This document shows positions 18,536 through 26,574 of a stretch of 26,574 nt of DNA, piece by piece (position 1 is the first letter of the stretch; every line of letters starts with the position of its first letter). The stretch is from positions 1,024,815-1,051,388 of the forward strand of contig NW_003314303.1 in assembly GCF_000143415.4 (NCBI RefSeq), read 5' to 3'. Source of the stretch: Selaginella moellendorffii (Eukaryota > Streptophyta > Lycopodiopsida > Selaginellales > Selaginellaceae). The notes beneath the pieces are model-generated. The model ran no database searches. It was not told the origin of the DNA and saw only the letters and a program-made list of their open reading frames with translations. Position numbers and translations under genes: made by a program.

Positions 18536-18705
18536 TAACATAAAAGCTGAAAAGAAAGAAGCTGTTGAAATAAATCTAGAAATACAACTTTCCAAAAGTA
18601 TCTCAATGCAACACAATGTGTAACATAAAAGCTGAAAAGAAAGAAGATGTTGAAATAAATCTAGAAATACAACTTTCCAAAAGTATCTCAATGCAACACA
18701 ATGTG
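18536..18705. repeat. 85-bp tandem duplication, two units
   Basis: Units 18536-18620 and 18621-18705 are adjacent and differ at one base that I can see (GAAGCTGTTG versus GAAGATGTTG). Such identity beside heavily decayed DNA means a recent duplication. The reverse-strand frame across it is not a recognisable protein. Confidence 0.9.
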
Positions 18706-18959
18706 TAATTGCCATGCAAAACAAACATTACATGCATATGAAGTCAAGTGCCTAACTGAAATTATGAAAAATACTGGCAAAGAGGTATTATATAGTGGTG
18801 TAGGTCATCCTTGAGTAGGAGCTCTAGTGACTTGCAAAAAACACCACCCAATTATTTTGAAAATCAAAAGTGAACTTTGATATATTTATTTATTATATAG
18901 TCTCCATGCAAGTGTGCAATCCTAGCATAGTAACAGGGCTAAGAGTTATAACACCATTT
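18706..18959. other. Unassigned AT-rich spacer
   Basis: No coding frame, RNA gene or recognised repeat is seen. It may be the far 3' part of the antisense retroelement that follows. Confidence 0.35.
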
Positions 18960-20210
18960 ATAAGTTGAAGAAAAAAATGTCCTCAAAGGTAGTATTGTTG
19001 CAAATGCATTCCATTGTGAGCATTCATGAGGTGAAAGGAGTTGTTGCTAGCAATACCAATAACACAATAGAGTCCCAGCCAAGGTTGGGACAATTCTGAG
19101 CAACAACATCAAAGGGATTGACCAAGTCACCTCCATAAAAGTCTCTCTACAAGCACGTGATTATCAAAGAGCTTGCTACTGTTGGTAGACTTTATTGTGG
19201 AGTATTGCTAGAGTATATTTCTTAGAGATAACAGCTGATAATGTTGATGTAGGAGTTGGTCGGTTGGTGATTATGGTAGCAAAGCAGCTACTGCAAAAGT
19301 TGGCAACTTGAGCTGAACCGACACTATAGAGCAGCTCAAAGGGAGTGGCACCTGTTGCCACTTTGTAAGACATGCAAAAGGTCTAAAGAGTTGAAGTTAA
19401 GTGTGTTAGCCAAGCTTTGGGATGAGTCTCCACCAACTTCTGGATGATCTTCTTAAGGACCTGATTTGTTTCAATTAAAGTGGAGGAAGTGAGAAACTCC
19501 AAATTAGCAATAGATATTGTGGAAGAGAAAGTTAAAGGTTGAGTGTTGATTAACTAAAACAACTTCTATCCATTTGGTGCAAGCATCTATGGCTGTTGTG
19601 GTGTGAATATAACCATTGACAACTCTTGGAAGTGGTCCCATATAGTCAAGAAATCAACTCAAGAATGGCCCCTCTAGAAGGTTAGAAGTCAGTGGGTACT
19701 AGCCTTGAACTATTAGCCATTTGAAGTCTTGACCATGTTTGCAGTATTGAACAAACTTCTTGGCATCTTGGAAGAGTATCGATTAGTAGTAATCTGCATG
19801 AAGAACTTGCTTTGCTATTAACATTCCTGAGAAGTGGCCACTAGAACTATGACAAGCATGTAGAATTGTTGCCACTTCTTCCTTGTTAACACAGTGTAGA
19901 AAGATATCATTTGAGTGTTAAAGAAAGAGAATGCCTCCTAAGATGATGATCTAGAAATTTACCTTAAAGAACTTGGATGATAGACATGTACATGGATAGA
20001 TCTCATCCATAAGCTCATCCACTCTACCTTAGTAGAGTCTCCAAGGTAGCAGTGATGTCATCTTCACCACAAGAATCAAGAAAGGTGGCATGAGTTGGAG
20101 CAAGTTATCTAGGGTTGAAGGCTTGAGCTTTCTCCACCTGAAAGGTGAAGTCAAACTCTACCAACTGAAGAGTCTAGTATGTGTGATGAGTCTAGCGCAT
20201 TGAGTAGGTA
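18960..20210 (-). pseudogene. Antisense Ty3/gypsy RNase H-integrase relic
   Basis: Read on the minus strand from about 20200 downward: the end of RNase H (LVEFDFTFQVEKAQ, about 20110-20180); integrase zinc-finger pieces (CHSSSGHFSG near 19840, YCKHGQDF near 19735); core pieces (DYMGPLP near 19640, DACTKWIEV near 19580, PKAWLTHL near 19420); and the SYKVATGATPFELLY block at 19325-19370. Stops and shifts are frequent, so no protein is made. These motifs are unlike those of family M and of the self-priming element, so it is a third Ty3/gypsy lineage in opposite orientation. No LTRs, PBS or chromodomain were found, so its class and ends remain open. Confidence 0.78.
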
Positions 20211-20262
20211 GGTGAGTGGATTGTATGGAATATGTAACATTGTCTTCCTCAAAAGGAAATAG
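20211..20262 (+). mobile_element. End of copy D 3' region with degraded polypurine tract
   Basis: CTTCCTCAAAAGGAAATAG just before the LTR resembles the polypurine region of copy C at 26333-26358, though diverged. It suggests that the antisense relic is inserted in the 3' region of copy D rather than ending at the LTR. Confidence 0.45.
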
Positions 20263-20750
20263 TGTCATAATGTCACAAATGTGATTTTGGGTATCGAGAG
20301 ATAGTTGTTGGCTAATCATTACAAACACTCTCTCCTTACTGCTATGACAACAAAAAGTCAATGCTACTAGTACCCTTTACTAGCCCCTTTTGTCCAAGTT
20401 TTAGGAAATTGGACGGGGGGGCTATAAGGGGGTTTTAAATGTATAGTAGAGATAGTGGTTGGAATGCATGTTTGACCACGTAAGACATTAGTTTGGCTTT
20501 TGTTGGGCTATATTGCTTTTTGTTCTGTGTTCGGCTTGAGTTTAAGCCCAAGCTCCATGCTACTCTAGTTGGTGGGGTACCTTCTCTTTGCATTAGGGCA
20601 CCAATATGCCAAAATCGTGCTAGACACCATTTGACACCATTTTGTGTGCAAATGCTTGATATAGGGAGCTGGTGCTTGTGGGATTATACAAGACCCTTGT
20701 TTTGTAACACAACAGTCTTGGAGTTTAGCTCCAAATTTTGATATGCTACA
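20263..20750 (+). mobile_element. Family-M LTR, 3' LTR of D and 5' LTR of C
   Basis: The 488-bp LTR runs from TGTCATAATGTCACAAATG to GATATGCTACA. The first bases hold an 8-bp near-repeat (TGTCATAA, TGTCACAA) that the LTR at 26359 lacks. It is much shorter than the A/B LTR (about 1.1 kb): sequence after GAAATTGGAC jumps to the G tract and TATAGTAG core. Either there was a deletion here or there are long and short forms of the LTR. Confidence 0.8.
20442..20449 (+). promoter_or_regulatory. Putative LTR core promoter motif TATAGTAG (C LTR)
   Basis: TATAGTAG follows GGGGGGG (20415-20421) and TTTTAAATG, the arrangement seen in the other LTRs. Confidence 0.4.
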
Positions 20751-20752
20751 TT

Positions 20753-20763
20753 TCGTATTAGAG
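20753..20763 (+). other. Primer-binding site of copy C, mutated
   Basis: TCGTATTAGAG differs at two positions from the intact PBS at 13621 and keeps the two-base offset from the LTR end. Confidence 0.65.
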
Positions 20764-20942
20764 AAATTGTTTCAGCAATTCCTATCCAACTTTTGTCAAA
20801 TTTTTTGACTCAAGTTACATATATAGAGACTTTTTTAGTAGATCTATAGCCACATGTGTAGGATTAGTTGGATTTGCACCATTTAATAAGAATTTTGTAT
20901 ACATGTTCAGTTACCAATAGAAGCATATATACAACTAGTGAG

Positions 20943-22080
20943 ATGGTAAAAAGGAGCTATGCTGATGATGCTGAAACCTCTAGACGGGTGAATCGAGAGG
21001 AAGAAACTCTTGCTAGAGATGTTGCAGAAGAAAATGAGGCTGAGTCAAAAGAGGAAAAGCTAGATGCTACGGCATTGCAACATATGGCTTAGGAAGTTAA
21101 GATCAAGAATTTGCAAAAGGAAGTTCACAAATTGAAGAAGAAAAACAAAAAGAGGAAAACAAAAGTTAAAGCAGCTAAAGTAGCTAAACCTAAGCAACTG
21201 GACTCCTCTTTAAGTTCTAAGGATGATGAAGTTCTACAATTGCCCTTGGTGGCACGAGTTTCAAAGTTCAAGCCTTTGAAACCACCCAATTTCATAGGCT
21301 ATAGAACTATCAGATTTTGGAAGATTGGGTTTATGATATGGAAAACTATTTCATAGTAGCAAATATAGATGATTGTACGAAAGTTGCGTGTTTACAATCC
21401 TTTCTCATAGATCATGCCAAAACTTGGTAGCACCAGGTGTGTGTTGAAAAAAGGCAAATTAAAAGATGGACCAAGGTGCAATCTTATATCTATAAAGAAT
21501 ACCAGATGATCTTGGTTTGCGACTTTGTGCGGAGCTATAGTGGTTAAAGCAACGAAGGGACTTTATGCATTACATGAATACACTTTCTCAAAAGCATATT
21601 ATAATTGCAAATATGAGTGACAAAGATGCTTGAAGCTATTTCCTAGAAGGTTTAAGTTCACTTTCTCACAATGAGATTTTGAAATTTAAGCCAAAGACGT
21701 ACTTGGAGTGTAAGGAGGTAGCACTTGTTTTAAGCCATTCACTCATGGAACAATATCAGCAACTATATACTGGTACTTTAGACAAGAATAAGAACCTTAA
21801 GAATAAACAAAGTGATCGGAAAAAGAGGGTGGAAGGGAAGTTTTGCCCTAGAGGCTCATAAGCAATAGTTAACAAAGGTGGTGGTTGGCGACCATCAACA
21901 ATTTCTTTTGGTCTTAGGCCCTTTGCTCCTCTTGGTGGGCAACAACCTATGAAATTTGCCCCTAGTGGAACAGGTAGTGTGGGTCATTGTTTCCATTGTA
22001 GAAAGACAAATGGGCCAAACACCTTGGGCATTTTCATGGCCCAAGGAGCTAAGGTTATTTGAATAACTTTGGGCCCTTGG
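20943..22080 (+). pseudogene. gag: Gag of chromovirus copy C, broken
   Basis: The frame opens at ATG 20943. Its acidic and then very basic start (Lys-rich coiled-coil-like run at 21111-21190) is followed by RVSKFKPLKPPNFIGYR, where the capsid domain begins. TAG codons lie at 21090 and about 21354, and the frame changes after that. Capsid pieces follow to about 21700 (DDCTKVACLQSFLIDHAKTW, ending the domain with CKEVALVLSH). A zinc knuckle begins CFHC at about 21987, but its His-Cys half is out of frame. Gag would package the element RNA; this copy cannot make it. Confidence 0.78.
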
Positions 22081-22565
22081 GCTATATAAGAACACAAGGT
22101 CAAAGGGGTTTTATGGATGTTATTGGCAAGATCTGTTCTTTAAAAATATCTTGAAGGTAGAATATATGACAAGAAAAGGCAGGACTTCCTACAAGACTGT
22201 AGCACGCCTTATCTCTCTCCCCTTAAGCCAATTGGAAAAAGGCAATTGCTTGATGAGAGAGCCTTTAGTGGCTATTTTATCCCCATTTATCCCCTAAGAT
22301 TCCAAGGATCCACAGTGACAGTATATCCAAATCTCATCCTATGATCACATGCGCTACAAAGACTTACCAATAAAAACCCATGGGTGGTCCTTGGAGTGTC
22401 CCAACAAGAATAAAACAAGGTCTTGTATTAATATCACGAGGGAAGATGGTGGTGGTGAAACTAAAGGGGTTGATGAGTTGGTCAAAAGACTATGAGGAAG
22501 AGGAGGTGAGTTACTTTCTTTACTTTTCTTAAGTTTTTTTCACAATCAATACAAACACTATAGAC
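22081..22565 (+). other. Spacer between gag and protease of copy C
   Basis: I see no conserved domain. Part of it (22422-22500) matches 16838-16880 in copy D, so it belongs to the element. No separate gene is evident. Confidence 0.45.
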
Positions 22566-22569
22566 ACTA

Positions 22570-25500
22570 AATTAGAATGATAATTGATACGGAAGCTACA
22601 CATAGCATGATATCCAAAGATTTAGTTAAGTTGTTAAAGTTGAATACTAAGTAGATATCACCTATACACTTCCGGTTTGTGGAAGGTAGGCAAGTAGCTA
22701 GAAAGTTTGTGAGTGATGTTCTAAATAAAATATCTAAGTGGAAAGAAAGAGTGGACTTGATAGTGTTGAAGATACTAGATTTTCAAATGGTGTTTGGTAT
22801 GGATTCTTTCAACAAATATATTAAAGGGATTTATGATGCTGAACAAAATCACATCACATTGAAGTCAAAAAGATGTCTTGATGTGTCCTTCTAGTGCAAA
22901 AATGCTCTTTAAAGGATTGGGATGCTAAGTTCTTGATTGCAAGAGCTACTCAAAAAGTAGCTAAGAAGGGATGTCAGACCTTTTGGGTTCAAGTGATGGA
23001 ACCTGAGGGTGTTGGTAACTTAGTTCAAATTGGTGACATGGTTGATCCTGTACCAAAGAAGATATTGGAGTTGTTGGCATGGAATCAAGATATCTTTCCT
23101 AAGGATTTGCTGCCAAAGCTACCTTCAATGGAATCATGAGGATGTGTATCGATTATTAGGCACTCAACAAGATCACGGTCAAAAAAAATTATACTTTGGC
23201 TCGTATTGATGACTTGTTTGACCAACTCTTAAAGGCTAAGTATTTTATATAGCTTGATTTGCAATCCAGGTATCATCAAATACAAGTGGAAGATCAAGAT
23301 GTGGAGAAGACAACCTTTAAGATTTAGTACGGGTCTTATGAGTTCTTTGTCATGCCATTTGGGTTATGCAATACTTTAGCAACATTTAGCACTATGATGG
23401 ATAAGATATTTGGAGATTATTTTGACATATTTGTTATCTTATATATTGACAATGTTCTAGTCTTTAGTGAAATGTTGAAGGATCATTTGAAACACTTGGA
23501 GTTGGTGTTTTAAAAATTGTATGAGCACAAACTGTATGCTAAGGAAAGTAAATGCGCTTTTGGACAATTTCATGTGAACTTTCTTGGACATATAGTTGGT
23601 AATGGCGTAATTGAGGTGGATCCAAAGAAGGTGGAAGCGGTGAAGTCCTGGGAAGTCCCGACCACTGTATTAAATGTTCGTTCCTTTCTTAGTTTGGCAG
23701 GAGATTATGACAAGTTTGTCCGCAATTTTGCAAGAATTGCTCTTATGTTGACTGATTTAATGAAGAATAGTATACTATTTCATTGGACACTATTTTGTCA
23801 GTGTGCTTATGTACGATTGAAGAAGATCTTAACTACAGTTTCTATTCTTAGGATCCTGGATCTTAATAAACCTTTCAAATTGCATTGTGATGCATCTAGC
23901 TATGCTATTGGTGCTATATTGCAGTAAGATTGTAATAAAACGGTTAGTGTTATACTAAGGCAACATGGTTGTCCTATTGCTTTTTATTCTAATAAATTAA
24001 ATGAAACCCAACAAAGATAGCCAATGCACAAGAAAGAAGTGTTTGTTATAGTGTTAGCATTGAAACATTAGAGACACTATTTGGGTGGACATACCAAGGT
24101 TTATACAGATAATAACACATTGAGCTACTTTGCTACACAACCTAAGCTTACGCTAAAGCAGGCTCATTGGCAAGAGAAGCTCACTAGATTTGATATTGAA
24201 ATAATCTATAAACCTAGTAAAAACAATATTGTTTTGGGTGCGTTGAATCATTAGACTCAGTTCCAGGCAATATCGGCAATCAGTTTGGACTGGTTGGAGG
24301 ATGTTTGAGCTTCATATAGAAGTGATTTGTTAGCAAAGGAAATTTTGTATTGTGCAGAATTATCAAAGTAAAACCCGCAACAAAAATTGCTAGCCATGCC
24401 AATGTGAAGCTTCACTTCTCAATTCGGGATGGGCTTATTTTCTATAAGTAAGAAAGATTGTATCTTCCTTCCAAAGATTTGCAAAAGTTGTTTCTATAGG
24501 AACATCATGATGTTTCGGCAGCAGAATATGGTGGAAAACAAAAAGGGATTTTTCTGGTTTTGTATAGAAGGTGATATAGTAGATTATGTCTATTCTTGCT
24601 CTATATGCTAGTAATATAAGTGTAAAATTGAGAAGCACACTGGGAAGTTGTAGTGCATTCCAGTACTGGCATGGCCATTTTAGAGTGTGACACTTGATTT
24701 CGTCATTTGCTTGCCAAAGTCTAAAGGTTATGATACCTTGATGATAGTTGTGGATCAGTTGTTGAAAATTGCAAATTTCATTCTGACTATGGAAATAGTG
24801 AATGCGAAGCAAACAACAAAGCTTTTTTTCCATGAAATACTACAAATTTGTGGTTTTTTTGAAGAGATGATCTCGGATAGATATTAGATATTTATAGGGA
24901 AGTTTTGGGGCATACTATTTCAGTTATTTGGTACCAAGTTGAAGTTTAATGTAGCTTATTATCCTCAAATTGATGGGCAAACCGAACATGTGAATGCTCA
25001 AGTTGAGGATTATCTGTGGTACTATGTCGCGGCGGACCGACACGATTGGGTTGAGCATTTGGATACAATAGAAATCTATTATAACAACACATTTCACACC
25101 GCTATTGGATATTCTCCATGGGAGATGTTGCAAGGAAATGCTCATATGGTTCCTTAATAGATTGTCATACCAAAACCAATGTCTAAAGTGTTGGTCCCAG
25201 CCATTAAGATTTATGCAGAGCACCTATACTAAAGTTGGTCTAAAGTTATTGAGGCAATGGGCAAAGCTCAGGATAGGTATTGATGTGATAAGGATCAGCA
25301 TCTTTGAGATGTATCCTATCAAATCGGAGATTAGGTGTGCCTATCTTCCCGAAACTTGAATATTAAGGGATCTTTTTCTCATAAGCTATTACCAAAATAT
25401 GTTAGATCCTATCGTGTTTTGAAATGCATTGGTGATGTATCCTATCGGTTGGATCTTACTGCGGAAATGTCCAATGTTTATAATGTAATTCATGCTAACT

Positions 25501-25751
25501 TATTGGCTCCTTACACTATGGATGTTGCATATCAAGGGGAGATTCGTCTGCCACCAGAAGTTGTGGATGGTGAACCTGAATATGAAGTAGAAGATATTTT
25601 GAGTACACATTGGCTTAAATGTGTTAAATGTCGAGAGTATCTAGTTAAATGGAAAGGTTACCCAACTTGTGAATCAATTTGGGAGCCTCTTAGGAATCTT
25701 ATACATGCTCGTGAGCTTGTTACAGAGTATGAGAATCGTAATAAAGCATAA
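22570..25751 (+). pseudogene. pol: Pol of chromovirus copy C (PR-RT-RH-IN-chromodomain), broken
   Basis: Domains are in normal order. Protease at about 22577 has Asp-Thr-Glu at the active site instead of Asp-Ser/Thr-Gly. RT runs from about 22900 to 23600 and has lost an N-terminal part near 23140 that copy D keeps. YIDN replaces YIDD near 23447, so the last catalytic Asp is lost. FLGHIVG follows at about 23580, then RNase H (DASSYAIGA near 23890; TDNNTLSYF near 24100). In integrase the second catalytic Asp is Tyr (DRY near 24880), while the Glu of DGQTE (about 24973) remains. A GPY/F-like region (about 25390) and a well-kept chromodomain (EYEVEDIL, about 25575, to 25730) end at TAA 25749. Many stops and shifts show long inactivity. 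Confidence 0.85.
25578..25730 (+). other. Chromodomain of copy C integrase
   Basis: About 51 residues start at YEVEDIL and include REYLVKWKGY and the aromatic Trp of SIWEP. Chromodomains at the integrase C-terminus bind modified histones and steer insertion to heterochromatin. The aromatic-cage positions Tyr, Trp and Trp appear present. It is the longest undamaged domain of this copy. Confidence 0.85.
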
Positions 25752-26345
25752 CTTTTGTAAACCTTGTAATAAATCTTACAAATCAATAAAGTTATATATT
25801 TCTATAAAGCAAAGTTTTGTTTCTCTTGTTCGTTAGTACTTGGGTCAGTTTTGGTAAGCTAACATCGGCACTTCAGTGCATGGGTTTAATCCATAACCAT
25901 GGGGATAACTATTATAGACTAATCACAAATCCCCACCTCTTTCTCAATGACTCATTTTGGAAAAGGGGCATGGTCGTGTAAACAACTTCATTTACTAGTT
26001 TATAATAGTTTTCTAAATCTTCTTGATGGGGTTGATTTCTTGTTTAGGGGAACTTGGGCCTCTGGCCCTCTCCCTATGTCCTTGTGGGCAAGGATGTATC
26101 ATTCCTTTATAAGTTGAGTGGTACTTAGAGCAACAAGGGTGGCTAACTCCATTAGTCATTTCTTTGTTGATAATGGCCGGAGGGTGTTTGAGTTTTAATG
26201 TCTTTGAACATAAAGGAGAGGTAGTTCCATAACTTATTTAAGTCGATGTTTTCCTATATAGTGTGCTTTCCACCCACTTTCGGAATTGTTTCCTTGACAG
26301 TTTGTTAGACTCGAGTATACATTGATGAGGACGTCATCCTCCCCT
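25752..26345 (+). mobile_element. 3' untranslated region of copy C
   Basis: About 590 bases without a gene run between the chromodomain stop and the polypurine tract. The region aligns with the 3' regions of B (12551-13296) and D (18001-18266). It lacks the 5S-bearing insertion found in both, and so shows the empty site. Confidence 0.75.
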
Positions 26346-26358
26346 AAAGGGGGGAAAG
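26346..26358 (+). other. Polypurine tract of copy C
   Basis: AAAGGGGGGAAAG lies directly before TGTCATAAATG of the LTR. It is a clean plus-strand primer. Confidence 0.85.
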
Positions 26359-26574
26359 TGTCATAAATGTGATTTTGGGTATCGAAAGATACTTATCAGC
26401 TAGTCCTTACGGACACTCTCTCCTTACTACCATAACGGCAAGAGGTTGGTACTGCTGCTACCTTTTACTTAGCCCCTATTATCCAAGTGTTGGTAAATTG
26501 GACTTAACATTTGTACTTGGCATAATTACAAACACAGCTAGGATCCCAGCCGTGTTCATCATGTTTCATGAACA
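26359..26574 (+). mobile_element. 3' LTR of copy C, cut by window end
   Basis: The first 216 bases of a family-M LTR are present, TGTCATAAATGTGATTTTGG and on. After TAAATTGGACTTAACATTTG it follows the long form (441 onward) rather than the short 5' LTR of the same copy. Confidence 0.82.

Noticed and set aside
18506-18724. 72-codon minus-strand frame
   Set aside because: It is produced by the 85-bp tandem duplication, with no recognisable protein.
1-26574. CRISPR array, prophage or bacterial operons
   Set aside because: No spaced direct repeats of the right form, and all coding relics are eukaryotic LTR retrotransposon genes.

Overview
The window looks like intergenic DNA from a large, repeat-rich eukaryotic genome, most likely a land plant. 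Evidence for this: it is built almost wholly from Ty3/gypsy LTR retrotransposons with chromodomains, it holds two LTRs resembling the plant TRIM Cassandra (5S rRNA-like core, TGTAAG...CTTACA ends), and coding relics are decayed mainly by C-to-T/G-to-A changes. I see no host gene, tRNA, full rRNA gene or CRISPR array. The lineage cannot be fixed from the sequence.

The backbone is a tandem run of one chromovirus family (called family M here). Its LTRs begin TGT(C/T) and end (C/T)TACA. They are followed after TT by a primer-binding site like TGGTATCAGAG (initiator tRNA-Met). Reading left to right: LTR tail, PBS and gag leader of copy A (1-440); an LTR shared by A and B (441-8165, split by two insertions); copy B, which carries about 4.4 kb of non-coding T/G-rich DNA where gag-pol should be (8166-13290); a 5'-truncated LTR (13297-13618); copy D, a B-type leader switching to decayed pol at about 16835; an LTR (20263-20750); copy C, the most complete, with gag, PR, RT, RNase H, IN and chromodomain all recognisable but broken (20753-26358); and the start of a last LTR (26359-26574).

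Other elements are inserted into this backbone. (1) A 4950-bp fungal-type (Tf1/sushi/Tcn1-like) chromovirus lies at 2719-7668, with two 362-bp LTRs and a perfect GTGGG target duplication. Its PBS does not fit a tRNA; it is a 16-nt perfect complement of its own predicted transcript start, the signature of Tf1-type self-priming. Its integrase core has been deleted in frame. (2) Two 1.65-1.7 kb solo-LTR-like elements lie at 846-2499 and 14465-16164. Each carries a GAGATGGAGTCC-type minisatellite, and the first has a 17-G tract. (3) Two Cassandra-like 5S LTRs lie at 12882-13075 (perfect TAACT duplication) and 18267 to about 18443. (4) An antisense Ty3/gypsy RNase H-integrase relic lies at about 18960-20210.

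Together these show repeated nesting, LTR-LTR recombination, an apparent non-autonomous derivative and a chimera. The self-priming element is the most distinctive item.
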